Origin: Chloroflexota bacterium
Lineage (GTDB): Bacteria; Chloroflexota; UBA11872; VXOZ01
Direction: 5' to 3'
NCBI GenBank assembly: GCA_022824225.1
Contig: JAJEAH010000025.1
Location: forward strand, 1-43,549
DNA: 43,549 bases
The notes below the pieces were generated by a model that saw nothing but the letters and a program-made list of their open reading frames with translations, ran no database searches and was not told where the DNA came from. Numbering within the stretch: the stretch's first letter is position 1; every line of letters begins with the position of its first letter. Shown here piece by piece: positions 16,381 through 25,757 of the stretch. The position numbers and the translations under genes are program-made.

Positions 16381-19300
16381 ATGGCATTTCCGTTCCAGAC
16401 TTCTCCGCATTCGTTCCTTGGCCGCAATGGGCCGTGGCTCGGCGCGGCGCTGCTCCTCGCGGCGCTCGTCACCGCGTTCTTTTGGAAAGCGCTGCTCACG
16501 GATCGGGTCCTGGCGGGTTACGACCTCTCAACCTACTTCTACCCCTACCGCCAGTATGCCGCCACCGTTCTGAGCCGCGGCAACCTGCCCCTGTGGAATC
16601 CATTTCTCTTTTTGGGTGTACCATTTCTGGCCAACCAACAGACCGCCGTCCTCTATCCGCCCAACCTGCTCTACCTCATGTTCGCAACTGCCACGGGTCT
16701 GGCGCTTTCCATCGCGTTGCACCTGCTCTGGGCCGCTCTTGGCGTCTACGCCTTTGCGCGGTATGCCCAAGGGCTCGTGTGGCCGGCAGCCATCGGCGCT
16801 GCCGTGACGTTCGGACTTAGTGGATTCTTGGGAGCGCAGGTAGGACACGTCAATCAGGTAAACGCCGCCGCGTGGCTGCCCTGGGCGTTGCTGGCTACGC
16901 ATCAGATCTACACTCGCCGCAGCGTGCGGTGGGCGATTGTACTGGCCCTCGTTCTCGCGTTGCAGTTCCTTGCGGGCCATGCCCAACCGTCGTTCCTTAC
17001 TCTCTTCACCATTCTGCTCTACTGGATGGGACACGCCGCGTGGGACTGGCTGGGGGCCGCTGCCGCGCGCCCGGCGTTCTTCAGCGGCGCCGGAGACGCT
17101 GACACCGTCCTCGCCGCGTGCCCACAACATGGCGCCGGCCATGGCCGGGCGCCCGCGTGGTTTGCGCGCTGCCGGGACTGGCTCCTGCACACGACGCGGC
17201 GACCGCTGGTGGCGCTGGCCCTGCTCGGCGGGGCACTTGGGGCGACAGCGGCACTGGCCGCCCCGCAAATCCTACCGATGCTCCAGCTCACCCACCACTC
17301 AATTCGTGAAGGCGGCTTGAGCTACAACGAGGCCACGGCGTTTTCGCTCTCCCCGCGCGAGTTCTTGGCCGGCATGTTGCCTACGCCCGACGGCTACGTG
17401 AGCACGGCCGAATTCTACGGCTTCATCGGCGTGCTCGCCATGGCGCTGGCGCTGCTGGCGGTCGCGGCCACGCACCGGCGTCCCGCCACGTGGGGATTCG
17501 CCGCCCTGGCTTTGGCGGGCCTGCTTCTGGCGCTGGGCGCGTATAATCCCCTCTATGCCGTACTCTTCGATTTCGTGCCCGGCTTCGACTTGTTCCGTGT
17601 GCCCGCCCGCTGGCTACTGATGTACACCTTCGCCGCCAGCATCCTCGCGGGAATCGGTATCGACTGGCTGGCGACGCACACGCCGACCCGCGCGGAGGCG
17701 CGCGCGGTACTGCTGCGCTTCGGCGCGGCGGTCATCCTCTTGGCGATCATTCTGACCGTCCTTGCGCCGCTCCAACACTCGCTCGCCCCCGCATTGCCGC
17801 TCATCTGGCTTGGTCTCACGGCGGCAAGTGTCGGCTTGATTCTGCTGGCGCTGCGGGCGCCCCGGCTCGTTTGGTTGCTGCCGCCGTTGCTTGCCCTGGA
17901 ACTGTTCTGGGGGTCACGGCACTTGGAGTACAACCAAGCGCCGCCGCCCATGGCATATGCCGACCCGGGGCCGGTGTCCGACGCGCTCCGCGCCGACTAT
18001 GCCGGCGGACGTGTGCTAAGCCTCGCCAGCACCGCGTACGCCCCTGGCATCGAGCCTCAATTGCGCGAGCAGTTCGCGCATCTGGGCGCGGGCAGCACCT
18101 ACAACCTGTTGGTTACCCAGAAGTACTTCGAAGTCATGACGCCCAACGTGACCCAGGGCTTTGGCATCGCCACCGTGGACGGCTATGACGGCGGGGTGCT
18201 GCCGTTGGACGGGTACGCGCGAATGAAGGACATCCTGCAGGCCGGCGCATCCGCGCGGCCGGATACCATCCTGCGCGACCAGGTGCGCACCGTGCCGCCG
18301 CCGCGCATTCTGGACCTATTCGGCGTCACGTACGTGCTCAGAGATAAGATCCTCGATCCGTGGCTGGACGGCGTCTACTACGACACCACGTTCGGCCAAG
18401 CCGTTAATGCGGGCCAGCCCAGCATCACGCTGCCAAACGTGCCGGACACGCCGGCCAACCGCATCGGCATCATTTCATATCTGACCGCGGCGGCTGCGCT
18501 CCCCCAGGAAGAGACGGTGGCCGTGCTCCGCGTCACCACCACGGACAACCGTGTCATCGAGCGGCCGTTGCAGGCAGGCATACACACCGCCGAAGGCGAG
18601 TACGAGAAGTCACAGCCGGCGCACCAAGCGGGGCGCGTCGTCGGCGCGTGGCCGGAAAACCCTGAGGGACGGCACTACCTCGCCATCGTCGACCTGGGGG
18701 AGACGGTCACCCTAAAGGATGTCAGCGTGGCCTATCAAGAGGCGGACGGCACGCTCCATCTGGTCGCCGTGAGCGCCATTGGCCCGGACGTTCATGCTCC
18801 CGTGCTCCTCACGACAGAACCGGTGACACTCCTGTTCAGCGGTGACGTCAAACTCTACCGGCGCGACCGGCCGCTGGGCCTGGTGTACGCCGCGGACACG
18901 GTATTCATGGCAGAGAGCACCGACCTGGCCCGCCTGGCGCTGCTCGATCCCGCCTTTCGCGTCGGACAGGACGTCATTCTGGAACGCGAGCAGGACTTCT
19001 TCGAATTGCCGCCGCGCAATGCCCTGACCGGCTACGCGCGGCCCCTGAAGCACTGGCTCCAACGCCGGGACCTCTGGGGCGGCGGCCCGCCGTTTGGCGT
19101 GGTCGGGTCACGGGATGAGGCCCGGCTTGGGCAGCCCGCCGCACCGGGCGCGCTGGCTATGCCGCACTACGCGCTGGGAGACGCCGGCCCGGCGACCGTC
19201 GCCGTGGATCGCCCCCGGCCGGAACTGCTCACCGTGCGCGTGGATTCTCCCGCGCCCCGGATGCTGGTCTTTGCGGAGACCTTCATCCCCGGTTGGCGGG

Positions 19301-19506
19301 CGGCCATCAACGGCGAGCCGGTGGAAATCTGGCGCGCCAACGCCTATTACCAAGCGGTCTACGTTCCCGCCGGGAGCCATGAAGTCGTCTTTCGCTACCA
19401 GCCCGAGGCCCTGGCAATCGGCGTCGTCATCGCGGTCAGTGCCGTGCCCGTGCTCGTAATAATCTGGTTTGTGCCCACCGTCTTGCGCCGGCTGAGGTGG
19501 ATGTAA
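16381..19506 (+). CDS. Large YfhO-family multi-pass membrane protein
   Basis: The 1041-aa protein has about a dozen hydrophobic segments in its first half (for example 20-37, 105-125, 177-195, 288-305, 345-360, 430-470) and one near the C-terminus. The opening DLSTYFYPYRQYAA and LPLWNPFLFLGVPFLANQQ after the first membrane segment, and the closing FAETFIPGWRAAINGEPVEI with PAGSHEVVFRYQP, are typical of YfhO-type proteins. In Firmicutes YfhO takes part in glycosylation of lipoteichoic acid, acting as a lipid-linked sugar transferase; the role here is inferred by family and by the glycosyltransferase gene right behind it. No ribosome site is visible before the ATG. Confidence 0.88.
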   Translation: MAFPFQTSPHSFLGRNGPWLGAALLLAALVTAFFWKALLTDRVLAGYDLSTYFYPYRQYAATVLSRGNLPLWNPFLFLGVPFLANQQTAVLYPPNLLYLMFATATGLALSIALHLLWAALGVYAFARYAQGLVWPAAIGAAVTFGLSGFLGAQVGHVNQVNAAAWLPWALLATHQIYTRRSVRWAIVLALVLALQFLAGHAQPSFLTLFTILLYWMGHAAWDWLGAAAARPAFFSGAGDADTVLAACPQHGAGHGRAPAWFARCRDWLLHTTRRPLVALALLGGALGATAALAAPQILPMLQLTHHSIREGGLSYNEATAFSLSPREFLAGMLPTPDGYVSTAEFYGFIGVLAMALALLAVAATHRRPATWGFAALALAGLLLALGAYNPLYAVLFDFVPGFDLFRVPARWLLMYTFAASILAGIGIDWLATHTPTRAEARAVLLRFGAAVILLAIILTVLAPLQHSLAPALPLIWLGLTAASVGLILLALRAPRLVWLLPPLLALELFWGSRHLEYNQAPPPMAYADPGPVSDALRADYAGGRVLSLASTAYAPGIEPQLREQFAHLGAGSTYNLLVTQKYFEVMTPNVTQGFGIATVDGYDGGVLPLDGYARMKDILQAGASARPDTILRDQVRTVPPPRILDLFGVTYVLRDKILDPWLDGVYYDTTFGQAVNAGQPSITLPNVPDTPANRIGIISYLTAAAALPQEETVAVLRVTTTDNRVIERPLQAGIHTAEGEYEKSQPAHQAGRVVGAWPENPEGRHYLAIVDLGETVTLKDVSVAYQEADGTLHLVAVSAIGPDVHAPVLLTTEPVTLLFSGDVKLYRRDRPLGLVYAADTVFMAESTDLARLALLDPAFRVGQDVILEREQDFFELPPRNALTGYARPLKHWLQRRDLWGGGPPFGVVGSRDEARLGQPAAPGALAMPHYALGDAGPATVAVDRPRPELLTVRVDSPAPRMLVFAETFIPGWRAAINGEPVEIWRANAYYQAVYVPAGSHEVVFRYQPEALAIGVVIAVSAVPVLVIIWFVPTVLRRLRWM

Positions 19507-19602
19507 AGGCCTCTGCCGCCTCACTTGGAAACGGCCGCCGTCACGAAGCGATACCTGGTCCGGTTGCTACCCCTTGCGTACGTCCCCGTGGGATGTGAAC
19601 TG

Positions 19603-20790
19603 GTGAAGATCACGCTCCTTGCGCCTTTTGCCATGCAGCCGAAAGGCACCACGCGCGTGCGCGTGTTGCCCTTGGCTCGAGCCCTGGCGCGGCGCGGCCA
19701 CAGGGTCAGCGTCATCATACCGCCCTACGACCATCCCCAGGACAGCGAAGTCGAGTGGGAAGACCACGGGGTCCGCGTGCGCAACCTGCGTGTGGGCCCC
19801 ACACCCGGCAACGCCTCTCTGGCGCTCCTGGGCCCGGCCATGGCGCGCGCGGCGCGGCGCGAACAAGGCGACGTCGTGCACGTCTTCAAGCCGAAAGGCG
19901 TAACGGGCCTGGCTCAATTCACCTTGCACGCCTTCCGGCAGCGCCGCGTCGTGCTGGACATTGACGACTGGGAGGGCCGGGGCGGCTGGAATGAGCGGGG
20001 GGCCTACTCGGGCGTACAGCAGCGACTCTTCGCATGGCAGGAACAGTGGGGCATCCGCCGCGCGGCCGCCCTCACTGCCGCCAGCCGGGCGCTCATTGCC
20101 CAAGCGCACGGCCTCGGCGTGCCTGGGCCACGTTGTTTCTACGTCCCTAACGGCGTGGATGAGGCCCTGTACCACCGCTGGCGCGACGCCGCTGGGGAAG
20201 CAGTGCGCGCCGCCTACGGCCTGGCCGATCGTCCGGTGGCGCTGCTCTACTCCCGCTTCTTCGAGTTCGACGCCGCCCGCGTGGCCGCGATATTCACACA
20301 GGTCGCCCGCGCCGTGCCGGAGAGCGCGCTCCTCGTGGTGGGCGCCGGGCCGCGGGGTGAAGAACGCGCTCTGGCCGCAGCGTTGGCGGACGAAGGCCTG
20401 GCCGATCGCGTGGTGGTGGCCGGCTGGCAGGAGCCGGCTGACTTGCCCGCGCTCGTGGCGGCAGCCGACGTCGCGCTCTATCCCTTGGACGATACGCTCC
20501 TCAACCGCTCCAAGTGTCCGGCCAAGCTGGTGGAACTCATGGCCGCCGGCCGTCCGGTGGTGGCCGAGCAGGTGGGCGAAGCCGCGCGGTACATGGTGCC
20601 CGGCGAGACCGGCCTGCTCGTCGAGTCCGGCAACTCAGAGGCCTTTGCCGCCGCCGTTTCCGGCCTGCTGCGCGAGCCTGCCCGCGCCCGCCAACTCGGC
20701 GCGGAGGCGCAGGACCGCGTGTGGGCGCGCTACCACTGGGACGTCCTCGCGCAAGAGGTTGAGCGCGCCTACGCCGCCGCCCTGGGCTAA
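19603..20790 (+). CDS. Glycosyltransferase, GT4-like (GT-B fold)
   Basis: The start is set at GTG 19603, because the product then begins VKITLLAPFAMQPKGTTRVR, the usual beginning of this group. A TTG at 19525 would add 26 poorly fitting residues. The 395-aa protein has the N-terminal Rossmann domain with the acceptor-side VKITLLAPF...RVLPLARALARRGHRV. The C-terminal nucleotide-sugar domain has SRFFEFDAARV, VVAGW and the EX7E region CPAKLVELMAAGRPVVAEQVGEA. It is a retaining family-4-type transferase; donor and acceptor are unknown. It follows the YfhO gene by 96 bp and is probably co-transcribed, pointing to surface glycan or glycolipid work. Confidence 0.88.
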   Translation: MKITLLAPFAMQPKGTTRVRVLPLARALARRGHRVSVIIPPYDHPQDSEVEWEDHGVRVRNLRVGPTPGNASLALLGPAMARAARREQGDVVHVFKPKGVTGLAQFTLHAFRQRRVVLDIDDWEGRGGWNERGAYSGVQQRLFAWQEQWGIRRAAALTAASRALIAQAHGLGVPGPRCFYVPNGVDEALYHRWRDAAGEAVRAAYGLADRPVALLYSRFFEFDAARVAAIFTQVARAVPESALLVVGAGPRGEERALAAALADEGLADRVVVAGWQEPADLPALVAAADVALYPLDDTLLNRSKCPAKLVELMAAGRPVVAEQVGEAARYMVPGETGLLVESGNSEAFAAAVSGLLREPARARQLGAEAQDRVWARYHWDVLAQEVERAYAAALG

Positions 20791-20798
20791 GCCCGGCT

Positions 20799-20817
20799 TC
20801 CCAGTTCCCCGCTGGGA
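20799..20817 (+). terminator. Short stem-loop after the glycosyltransferase gene
   Basis: TCCCAG and CTGGGA form a 6-bp stem with a 7-nt loop, 8 nt after the stop codon. There is no T-run. Confidence 0.3.
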
Positions 20818-21180
20818 GCGCCGCCACTCGCGTTGCCGCCGGCCTGCCTTCCCCAAACGCTTGCCTTCGGTGCCCAGTAAGCGATCCGCGCACTGCGCCG
20901 GCCGTCCGTAATGTGATTCCCGGCAATTGCGGCTCTTGTAGTCCAGAATCGCTTGCCAACGCCCTCTTCGGACCATCCTTCCCACAGCTAGTGGTTCAGA
21001 AATTTTGCACCGATGGGTAGGAGCGCCGGAAGCACAGGACTGCAAACAGTGCCCAGCCCCTCGGATAGGTGCGCTCGCTCCACACTGCGGCAAGCTAGCG
21101 CAGACTACGCGCATGTCCCGCGTGAATCTGCGCTCCCCACCAGTAGAGCCGTGTTGGACTACTAGGCAGTGTTGAAATTT

Positions 21181-21215
21181 CATGTCATTCCGAGCGCAGC
21201 GAGGAATCTAGAGCG
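21181..21215 (+). repeat. Lone half of the REP/MITE-like element
   Basis: ATGTCATTCCGAGCGCAGCG followed by AGGAATCTAGA matches the left arm of the paired elements at 38840-38944 and 39041-39122. The matching right arm is not present within 150 bp. Confidence 0.75.
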
Positions 21216-21440
21216 TAGCACGGGAGCCTGTATTCCCCTTGGAACAGCGCGCGTCAGCGCGGAGGGATGGATTCCCGCTGGCGCGCGAACGACGACAGAA
21301 CGTCAACACAACGTAGAGCACGCGCGATTCCGGGAGTGGCAAACGCCTCTGGCGCTCTGCCGACGCGTATCGGGCGTTTCTACAGATTTCTTATCTCCTT
21401 CTCACGCTTGACAATCCAGTTTGAGTAATACTGCTTAACA

Positions 21441-21465
21441 TACTGACACATGGGTGGTGTCAGTA
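21441..21465. promoter_or_regulatory. Perfect 9-bp inverted repeat, candidate operator
   Basis: TACTGACAC and GTGTCAGTA flank the 7-nt centre ATGGGTG. The site lies 57 bp before the start codon of the solute-binding lipoprotein gene and 27 bp after a TTGACA hexamer (21408-21413). A dyad of this size and place suits a dimeric repressor or activator. No clear -10 box was found. Confidence 0.55.
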
Positions 21466-21521
21466 CAGGAGGTCGCTAGGGTCCCTTGCGGGGCCCCAGC
21501 CGCGCGAGGAGGAGCATTACG

Positions 21522-22811
21522 ATGATTTCACGTCGCAGACTAATTGGCGCGAGCGCCGCGCTTGCCGCGGGCATCAGTAGTGTCGGGTGTTCCTTCTCCG
21601 CGCCGGGAGTCGTCACAGACCCGGAAATCAACTGGGCAGTTCGCGTTGCCGCCGGTTCCAGGTTTCCCATGGATGAGAACCATGAGACCTTCTTCCAACG
21701 AGCGGTAACGGAACTTGCCGAGGACGAAGACAACCCCCTGGGACCCAAACGCGCCCGCTACACCCTGAACATGCGCTACCAGGTGGAACTCTTAGATCAG
21801 GATGACCTCGTCTCATGGATCGAGGCCAACGAGATCGACCTGCTGACGGTGGACCAGTGGAGCGCCATCGGCTTGGGGGAAGACGGTGTCATCCTGCCCT
21901 TGGACCAGTTTACGGGTGCCGACGGGCCCGCTATTACGCAGTCATTCTATCCCGTGATACTGGAGCAGTACCGGCGGGGAGCGCTCTACGGTCTGCCGCT
22001 TGACGCCCTACCCATGATGCTGAACTACTACCCCGCGTACTTCAAAGAAGAGCCGCAACCGCCAGACGGTGGCTGGGACTGGGACGACTTGACGGAAAAC
22101 GCGGCGAAGGTGCTGCGGATCAGGGAAGACGGCGAGGTAACACGTTGGGGCGTGATACCCCACTTCAATAACCTCTGGTGGGCGCTGTGGCAGAACGAAG
22201 CCCAGGCGGTGGACCCGGACACGCAGGCCTGCCGGCTGCAAGGGCCCGCCGCCGTCGAGGCCCTGCAGTTCGTGCACGATCTGATGCACACCCACCGCGT
22301 GACCCCCACAGTAGCGGCGCAAGACCTCTGGAAGCTGGTATTTGGGCACATAGGACAGCCCCCGGCCATGGTCTACACCTATCACGACATGGGCAAGAAT
22401 TCCTACGGCTACCGCGTGGCTCCGCTGCCGCGAGGAAAAGTGCAGGCCGTGCCGACGTGGTCGAGCATGGGCATAGGCATCACAGCGCGCACCAAGCACC
22501 CGGAGGCAGCTTACACGGCGCTCAAGGCGCTCGTTGGGCCCATGCAGTCACGAGTGCACATACCGGCCCAGAAGGAGGCGGTGGCTCGCCTCGACGAATT
22601 GCAGCCGGAGTTTACGCCGGAGGAAGTGGCGGCCTACCAGCAGGCCATGGCGCATGGCCGCGAGTGGATGTCGCCGTTCAACGCCGCGAACTACGCCATG
22701 CACGGCGTCTGGGAAATGCTGGTGCGCGGCGACGACGTGTCCGACATCGTCAACCGGGGGTGCTCGCTGGTCAGCGAATACCAGCGCACCGGCGGCAACA
22801 TTGGCGAGTAA
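21522..22811 (+). CDS. ABC-type extracellular solute-binding lipoprotein (family 1), orphan
   Basis: The start is the ATG at 21522 behind GAGGAGGAG. The 429-aa product begins MISRRRLIGASAALAAG...SVGC, combining a Tat-like Arg motif with a lipobox whose Cys23 would be lipidated. The mature part has the two-lobe solute-binding pattern (LPLDALPMMLNYYPAYFKE, FNNLWWALWQNEAQAVD, AYTALKALVG). Family members capture sugars or oligosaccharides for an ABC importer. No permease or ATPase gene for import is adjacent; the ABC pair at 23828-25634 is an exporter type. The palindrome at 21441-21465 suggests regulated expression. Confidence 0.88.
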   Translation: MISRRRLIGASAALAAGISSVGCSFSAPGVVTDPEINWAVRVAAGSRFPMDENHETFFQRAVTELAEDEDNPLGPKRARYTLNMRYQVELLDQDDLVSWIEANEIDLLTVDQWSAIGLGEDGVILPLDQFTGADGPAITQSFYPVILEQYRRGALYGLPLDALPMMLNYYPAYFKEEPQPPDGGWDWDDLTENAAKVLRIREDGEVTRWGVIPHFNNLWWALWQNEAQAVDPDTQACRLQGPAAVEALQFVHDLMHTHRVTPTVAAQDLWKLVFGHIGQPPAMVYTYHDMGKNSYGYRVAPLPRGKVQAVPTWSSMGIGITARTKHPEAAYTALKALVGPMQSRVHIPAQKEAVARLDELQPEFTPEEVAAYQQAMAHGREWMSPFNAANYAMHGVWEMLVRGDDVSDIVNRGCSLVSEYQRTGGNIGE

Positions 22812-22881
22812 GCGGCGCGGCGCATGCGGGCAGCGAGAGGCGGAATAGGCTGCGGCGGCGCAGACCGGCGCGCGCCCGTGC

Positions 22882-23628
22882 TCATTCCGCCCTGCCCGCG
22901 CTCGCGGCCTGCCGCGTCCGCCAGACGTGATAGAGCAGAATCGACCCGGCCACGGCGGCATTGAGTGACGCTACCTTGCCCGTCATGGGTATGTGCACGC
23001 AGTAATCGCACGCCCGCCGCACCAGCGGGCGCAGACCTTTCCCCTCGCTGCCAACCACCACCGCCAGGGGCCGCTCGTAGTCCGGCGCTTCAAACTGCGT
23101 TTCTCCGGCGGGATCGAGTCCGACCACCCAAATGCCGCGCTCCTTGTACCAGGAGAGCGCCCGGGTGAGGTTTGTCACCGCGCAGAGCGACAGGTGCTCC
23201 GCCGCGCCGCTGGAGATGCGGGACACCGTGGCGCTCGCGCCAACGCTGCGGTCCTTGGGCAGCAGGACGCCATGCACCCCAACCGCCTCTGCCGTGCGCA
23301 AGAGCGAGCCGAGATTCTGCGGGTCTTGCAGCAAGTCCAGGGCCAGGACGAGGGGCAGTTGCCCGCGCGCGTCGGCCAGCGCCAGCGGCCGGTCGAGCGG
23401 GTAGAGTGTACGATCGGGAAAACGCGCCGCCACGTTCTGATGGTGGCTGCTGCGGCAGAGGTCGCCCAACTCCCGCCGCGCCACCGCATGAGGCGTCACG
23501 CCGCTCGCCCGCGCCAGGGCGACGATTTCGCCCAGCCCGTTGGCGCCCGCTACTACCCAGACTTCGTGGGGCACACGCCCGGCGCGCAGCGCTTCCCGCA
23601 CAGGATGCAAACCATAGAGTAGTTCCAC
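22882..23628 (-). CDS. rlmB: SpoU/TrmH-family RNA 2'-O-methyltransferase, RlmB type
   Basis: These enzymes methylate the ribose 2'-OH of a guanosine in 23S rRNA (RlmB) or tRNA (TrmH), using SAM. Start: GTG at 23628, since AAGGAG lies 5 nt upstream and the protein then starts VELLYGLHPVREALRAG, the usual beginning. The ATGs at 23652 and 23670 have no such site. The 248-aa protein has an N-terminal substrate-binding domain (1-75) and the knotted SPOUT domain with motif 1 LQDPQNLGSLLRTAEAVG, motif 2 VVGSEGKGL and motif 3 IPMTGKVASLNAAVAGSILL. Assignment to RlmB over other SpoU members rests on the N-terminal domain and length. Confidence 0.9.
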   Translation of the reverse strand: MELLYGLHPVREALRAGRVPHEVWVVAGANGLGEIVALARASGVTPHAVARRELGDLCRSSHHQNVAARFPDRTLYPLDRPLALADARGQLPLVLALDLLQDPQNLGSLLRTAEAVGVHGVLLPKDRSVGASATVSRISSGAAEHLSLCAVTNLTRALSWYKERGIWVVGLDPAGETQFEAPDYERPLAVVVGSEGKGLRPLVRRACDYCVHIPMTGKVASLNAAVAGSILLYHVWRTRQAASAGRAE

Positions 23629-23827
23629 GTGATCTCCTTGCCAACGGGGCATCCCGCAGCCTTCGGGCATCCCGCAGCCTACGGCATAGTATAGAATGAA
23701 AGAGAGGGACGACGACAGACTCCGCTAGCAAATGCGCTCGCTGGGCACTCGTCTCTGCCAAACGCCTTCTATCCGCGCCGGGGTACCAATTCAGCCATGC
23801 GCGGCCGTCACCGTCAACCAAGCGCCA

Positions 23828-24742
23828 ATGCCCAATCTTGCCATCACCACAAACCAACTGCGGAAAGTGTACGGTGGCACACCCGCCGTTGCCAGCCTGG
23901 ATCTCGCCGTGCCCACCGGCGAAATCTTTGGATTTTTGGGCCCAAACGGCGCAGGCAAGAGCACGTGCGTAAAGATGCTGCTCGGCTTGGTCTTTCCCAC
24001 CAGCGGCGGCGGCACGCTGCTGGGCGAGCCGTTGGGCGACCGGCGCGTCAAGGCGAGAATCGGCTTCCTGCCGGAGCTCTTTCGCTTTCACGAGTGGTTC
24101 ACCGCCCGCGAGTTCCTGGACTTTCACGGCCGGCTCTGCGGCCTGGACAAATCACGCCGCGCGCAGCGCATCGGTGACGTGCTCGCGCTCGTCAACCTGG
24201 AGCGCGCCGCCGGCCAGCAACTGCGCACGTTTTCCAAGGGCATGCTGCAGCGCATCGGCATTGCCCAGGCGCTGATTCACGACCCGGAACTGGTCTTTCT
24301 GGATGAACCGACCAGCGCACTCGATCCCATTGGCCGCCGCCTGGTGCGAGACATCATTCGCCGGCTGAAAGAAGAGAAGAAAACGGTCTTCCTCAACTCC
24401 CATTTGCTTTCCGAAGTCGAGGCGGTGTGCGACCGGGTGGCTATCATCCAGCGCGGCGAAGTCGTGCGAGAGGGGTCGCTTGAGGAACTGCTCGCCACGC
24501 AGCGCTTGCTGGACGTGGAGGCGAATGGCATCAGCGACAGTGTGCGTGCCCGACTAGAAGAAAAGTGGTCGATCGCCGCCCATGAAGGCGACAAGCTAAC
24601 CGTATCGCTGACAGAGCCTGCGGACGTGCCGCACGTGGTGAAACTCCTGGTGGATGGCGGCGCGGCGGTGCATCAGGTGGCGCTGCGTCACGAAAGCCTG
24701 GAAGACCTTTTCGTCCGCACGGTGGACGACACCGGCGCATAG
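23828..24742 (+). CDS. ABC transporter ATP-binding protein (exporter type)
   Basis: The 304-aa protein has Walker A GPNGAGKST, a modified signature FSKGMLQR, Walker B LVFLDEPTSALDP and the switch histidine in NSHLL. A C-terminal domain (about 225-304) resembles that of ABC-2/CcmA-like ATPases. ATG 23828 is chosen because homology starts there; the frame opens earlier at 23732, and neither start has a clear ribosome site. It is followed after 46 bp by its permease. Substrate unknown; this group exports drugs, lipids or peptides. Confidence 0.92.
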   Translation: MPNLAITTNQLRKVYGGTPAVASLDLAVPTGEIFGFLGPNGAGKSTCVKMLLGLVFPTSGGGTLLGEPLGDRRVKARIGFLPELFRFHEWFTAREFLDFHGRLCGLDKSRRAQRIGDVLALVNLERAAGQQLRTFSKGMLQRIGIAQALIHDPELVFLDEPTSALDPIGRRLVRDIIRRLKEEKKTVFLNSHLLSEVEAVCDRVAIIQRGEVVREGSLEELLATQRLLDVEANGISDSVRARLEEKWSIAAHEGDKLTVSLTEPADVPHVVKLLVDGGAAVHQVALRHESLEDLFVRTVDDTGA

Positions 24743-24788
24743 CCGCCTCACCAAAATTCGTACGAACGCCCGGAAACAGGCAGCCTTC

Positions 24789-25634
24789 ATGCTCCCCATC
24801 TACATCATCGCCAAGCTCACCTTGCAGGAGGGGATCCGCAAGAAGGCAGTCCTCGGCGGCGTGCTCCTGGCGGCGGCGTTCCTCGCGCTCTACGGGCTCG
24901 GCATGTTCTTCGTGATGCGCGACCTGGAGGCGCCCGAACGATTCATCGACCCGCAAGTGTTCCGGGACGCCGTTTCGGGCCAACTCCTGGCCGCGGCGCT
25001 CAACGTAGCCGGCATGCTCACGGCGCTGGTGGCGATCTTCACGTCGGCGGGCGCCATCGCCACCGAGGTTGAGCAGAACACGCTCCACGCCATCGTGCCG
25101 AAACCCCTCAGCCGCTGGCAGGTGCTCGTCGGCAAGTGCTGCGGTCTCGGCGCCATGTCCGCCGCGTTTGCCATCACCACCACGCTTTCGCTGCTCATAC
25201 TCACCTGGGTCTTTGCCGGATTCTATTCGTGGTCGGGGCTACAGTCGGCGCTCTTGCTCGGCCTGCTGGGCATACTGCTCACGTGCGTGACCGTGTGCGC
25301 GAGCACGCTGCTCTCCACGCTGACCGCGGGCGTGACCGTCATCATGCTCTACGGCTTGGCGCTGGTGGGCGGCATGGTGGAGCAGCTTGGCATCCTGCTG
25401 GCTAATCAGGTGATGCAAAACATCGGCATCATCTCCAGCCTGCTGCTGCCGTCGGACGCGCTCTGGCGCATGGCGGCGCAGCGGCTGAACGTGCAAGAAC
25501 TCGCTATCCTGGCAGGCGGCGGCCCTTTCACGGGATCCAGCCAGCCTTCAGGCATTATGTTCATTTGGGCGCTCCTGTACATCACAGGAGCGGTTCTGCT
25601 GGGCATGCGCGCATTCGCGAAGAAGGACCTGTAG
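24789..25634 (+). CDS. ABC-2 type transporter permease
   Basis: The 281-aa product has six predicted membrane segments (about 20-42, 72-95, 120-150, 160-190, 195-215, 255-275) and a cytoplasmic loop QNTLHAIVPKPLSRWQVLVGK typical of ABC-2 permeases, between segments two and three. The ATG at 24789 follows GGAAACAGG. It pairs with the ATPase at 23828-24742 as a two-gene export unit. Ligand unknown. Confidence 0.85.
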   Translation: MLPIYIIAKLTLQEGIRKKAVLGGVLLAAAFLALYGLGMFFVMRDLEAPERFIDPQVFRDAVSGQLLAAALNVAGMLTALVAIFTSAGAIATEVEQNTLHAIVPKPLSRWQVLVGKCCGLGAMSAAFAITTTLSLLILTWVFAGFYSWSGLQSALLLGLLGILLTCVTVCASTLLSTLTAGVTVIMLYGLALVGGMVEQLGILLANQVMQNIGIISSLLLPSDALWRMAAQRLNVQELAILAGGGPFTGSSQPSGIMFIWALLYITGAVLLGMRAFAKKDL

Positions 25635-25708
25635 ACGCCGCGCCCCGCGCAATGCACTGCGGCGTGGTTTGCTGCAGTACCGTATTTCCGCCACAGATGC
25701 CGATGGGG

Positions 25709-25728
25709 AGACAGGCGGGCGCCTGTCT
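25709..25728. terminator. Nine-base-pair hairpin between convergent genes
   Basis: AGACAGGCG and CGCCTGTCT pair perfectly around a GG centre, between the ABC permease stop (25634) and the stop of the minus-strand methyltransferase (25758). It may end transcription from both sides; there is no T-run. Confidence 0.45.
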
Positions 25729-25757
25729 GGGCCAGCCAATAGGCCGCAATGAAGACT

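Larger units (their letters stand above)
20791..21521. other. Long intergenic region with repeat fragments
   Basis: This 731-bp stretch has no credible gene. It contains a lone half of the ATGTCATTCCGA repeat (21181-21215), a worn copy of the GGATTCCCGC hairpin repeat (about 21264-21295), a TTGACA hexamer at 21408-21413 and the palindrome at 21441-21465. It appears to be a repeat landing zone followed by the regulatory region of the solute-binding gene. Confidence 0.55.

Noticed and set aside
24654-24788. Upstream extension of the ABC-2 permease
   Set aside because: These codons overlap the ATPase gene in another frame and have Arg-rich shadow composition; the membrane protein proper starts at the ATG at 24789.
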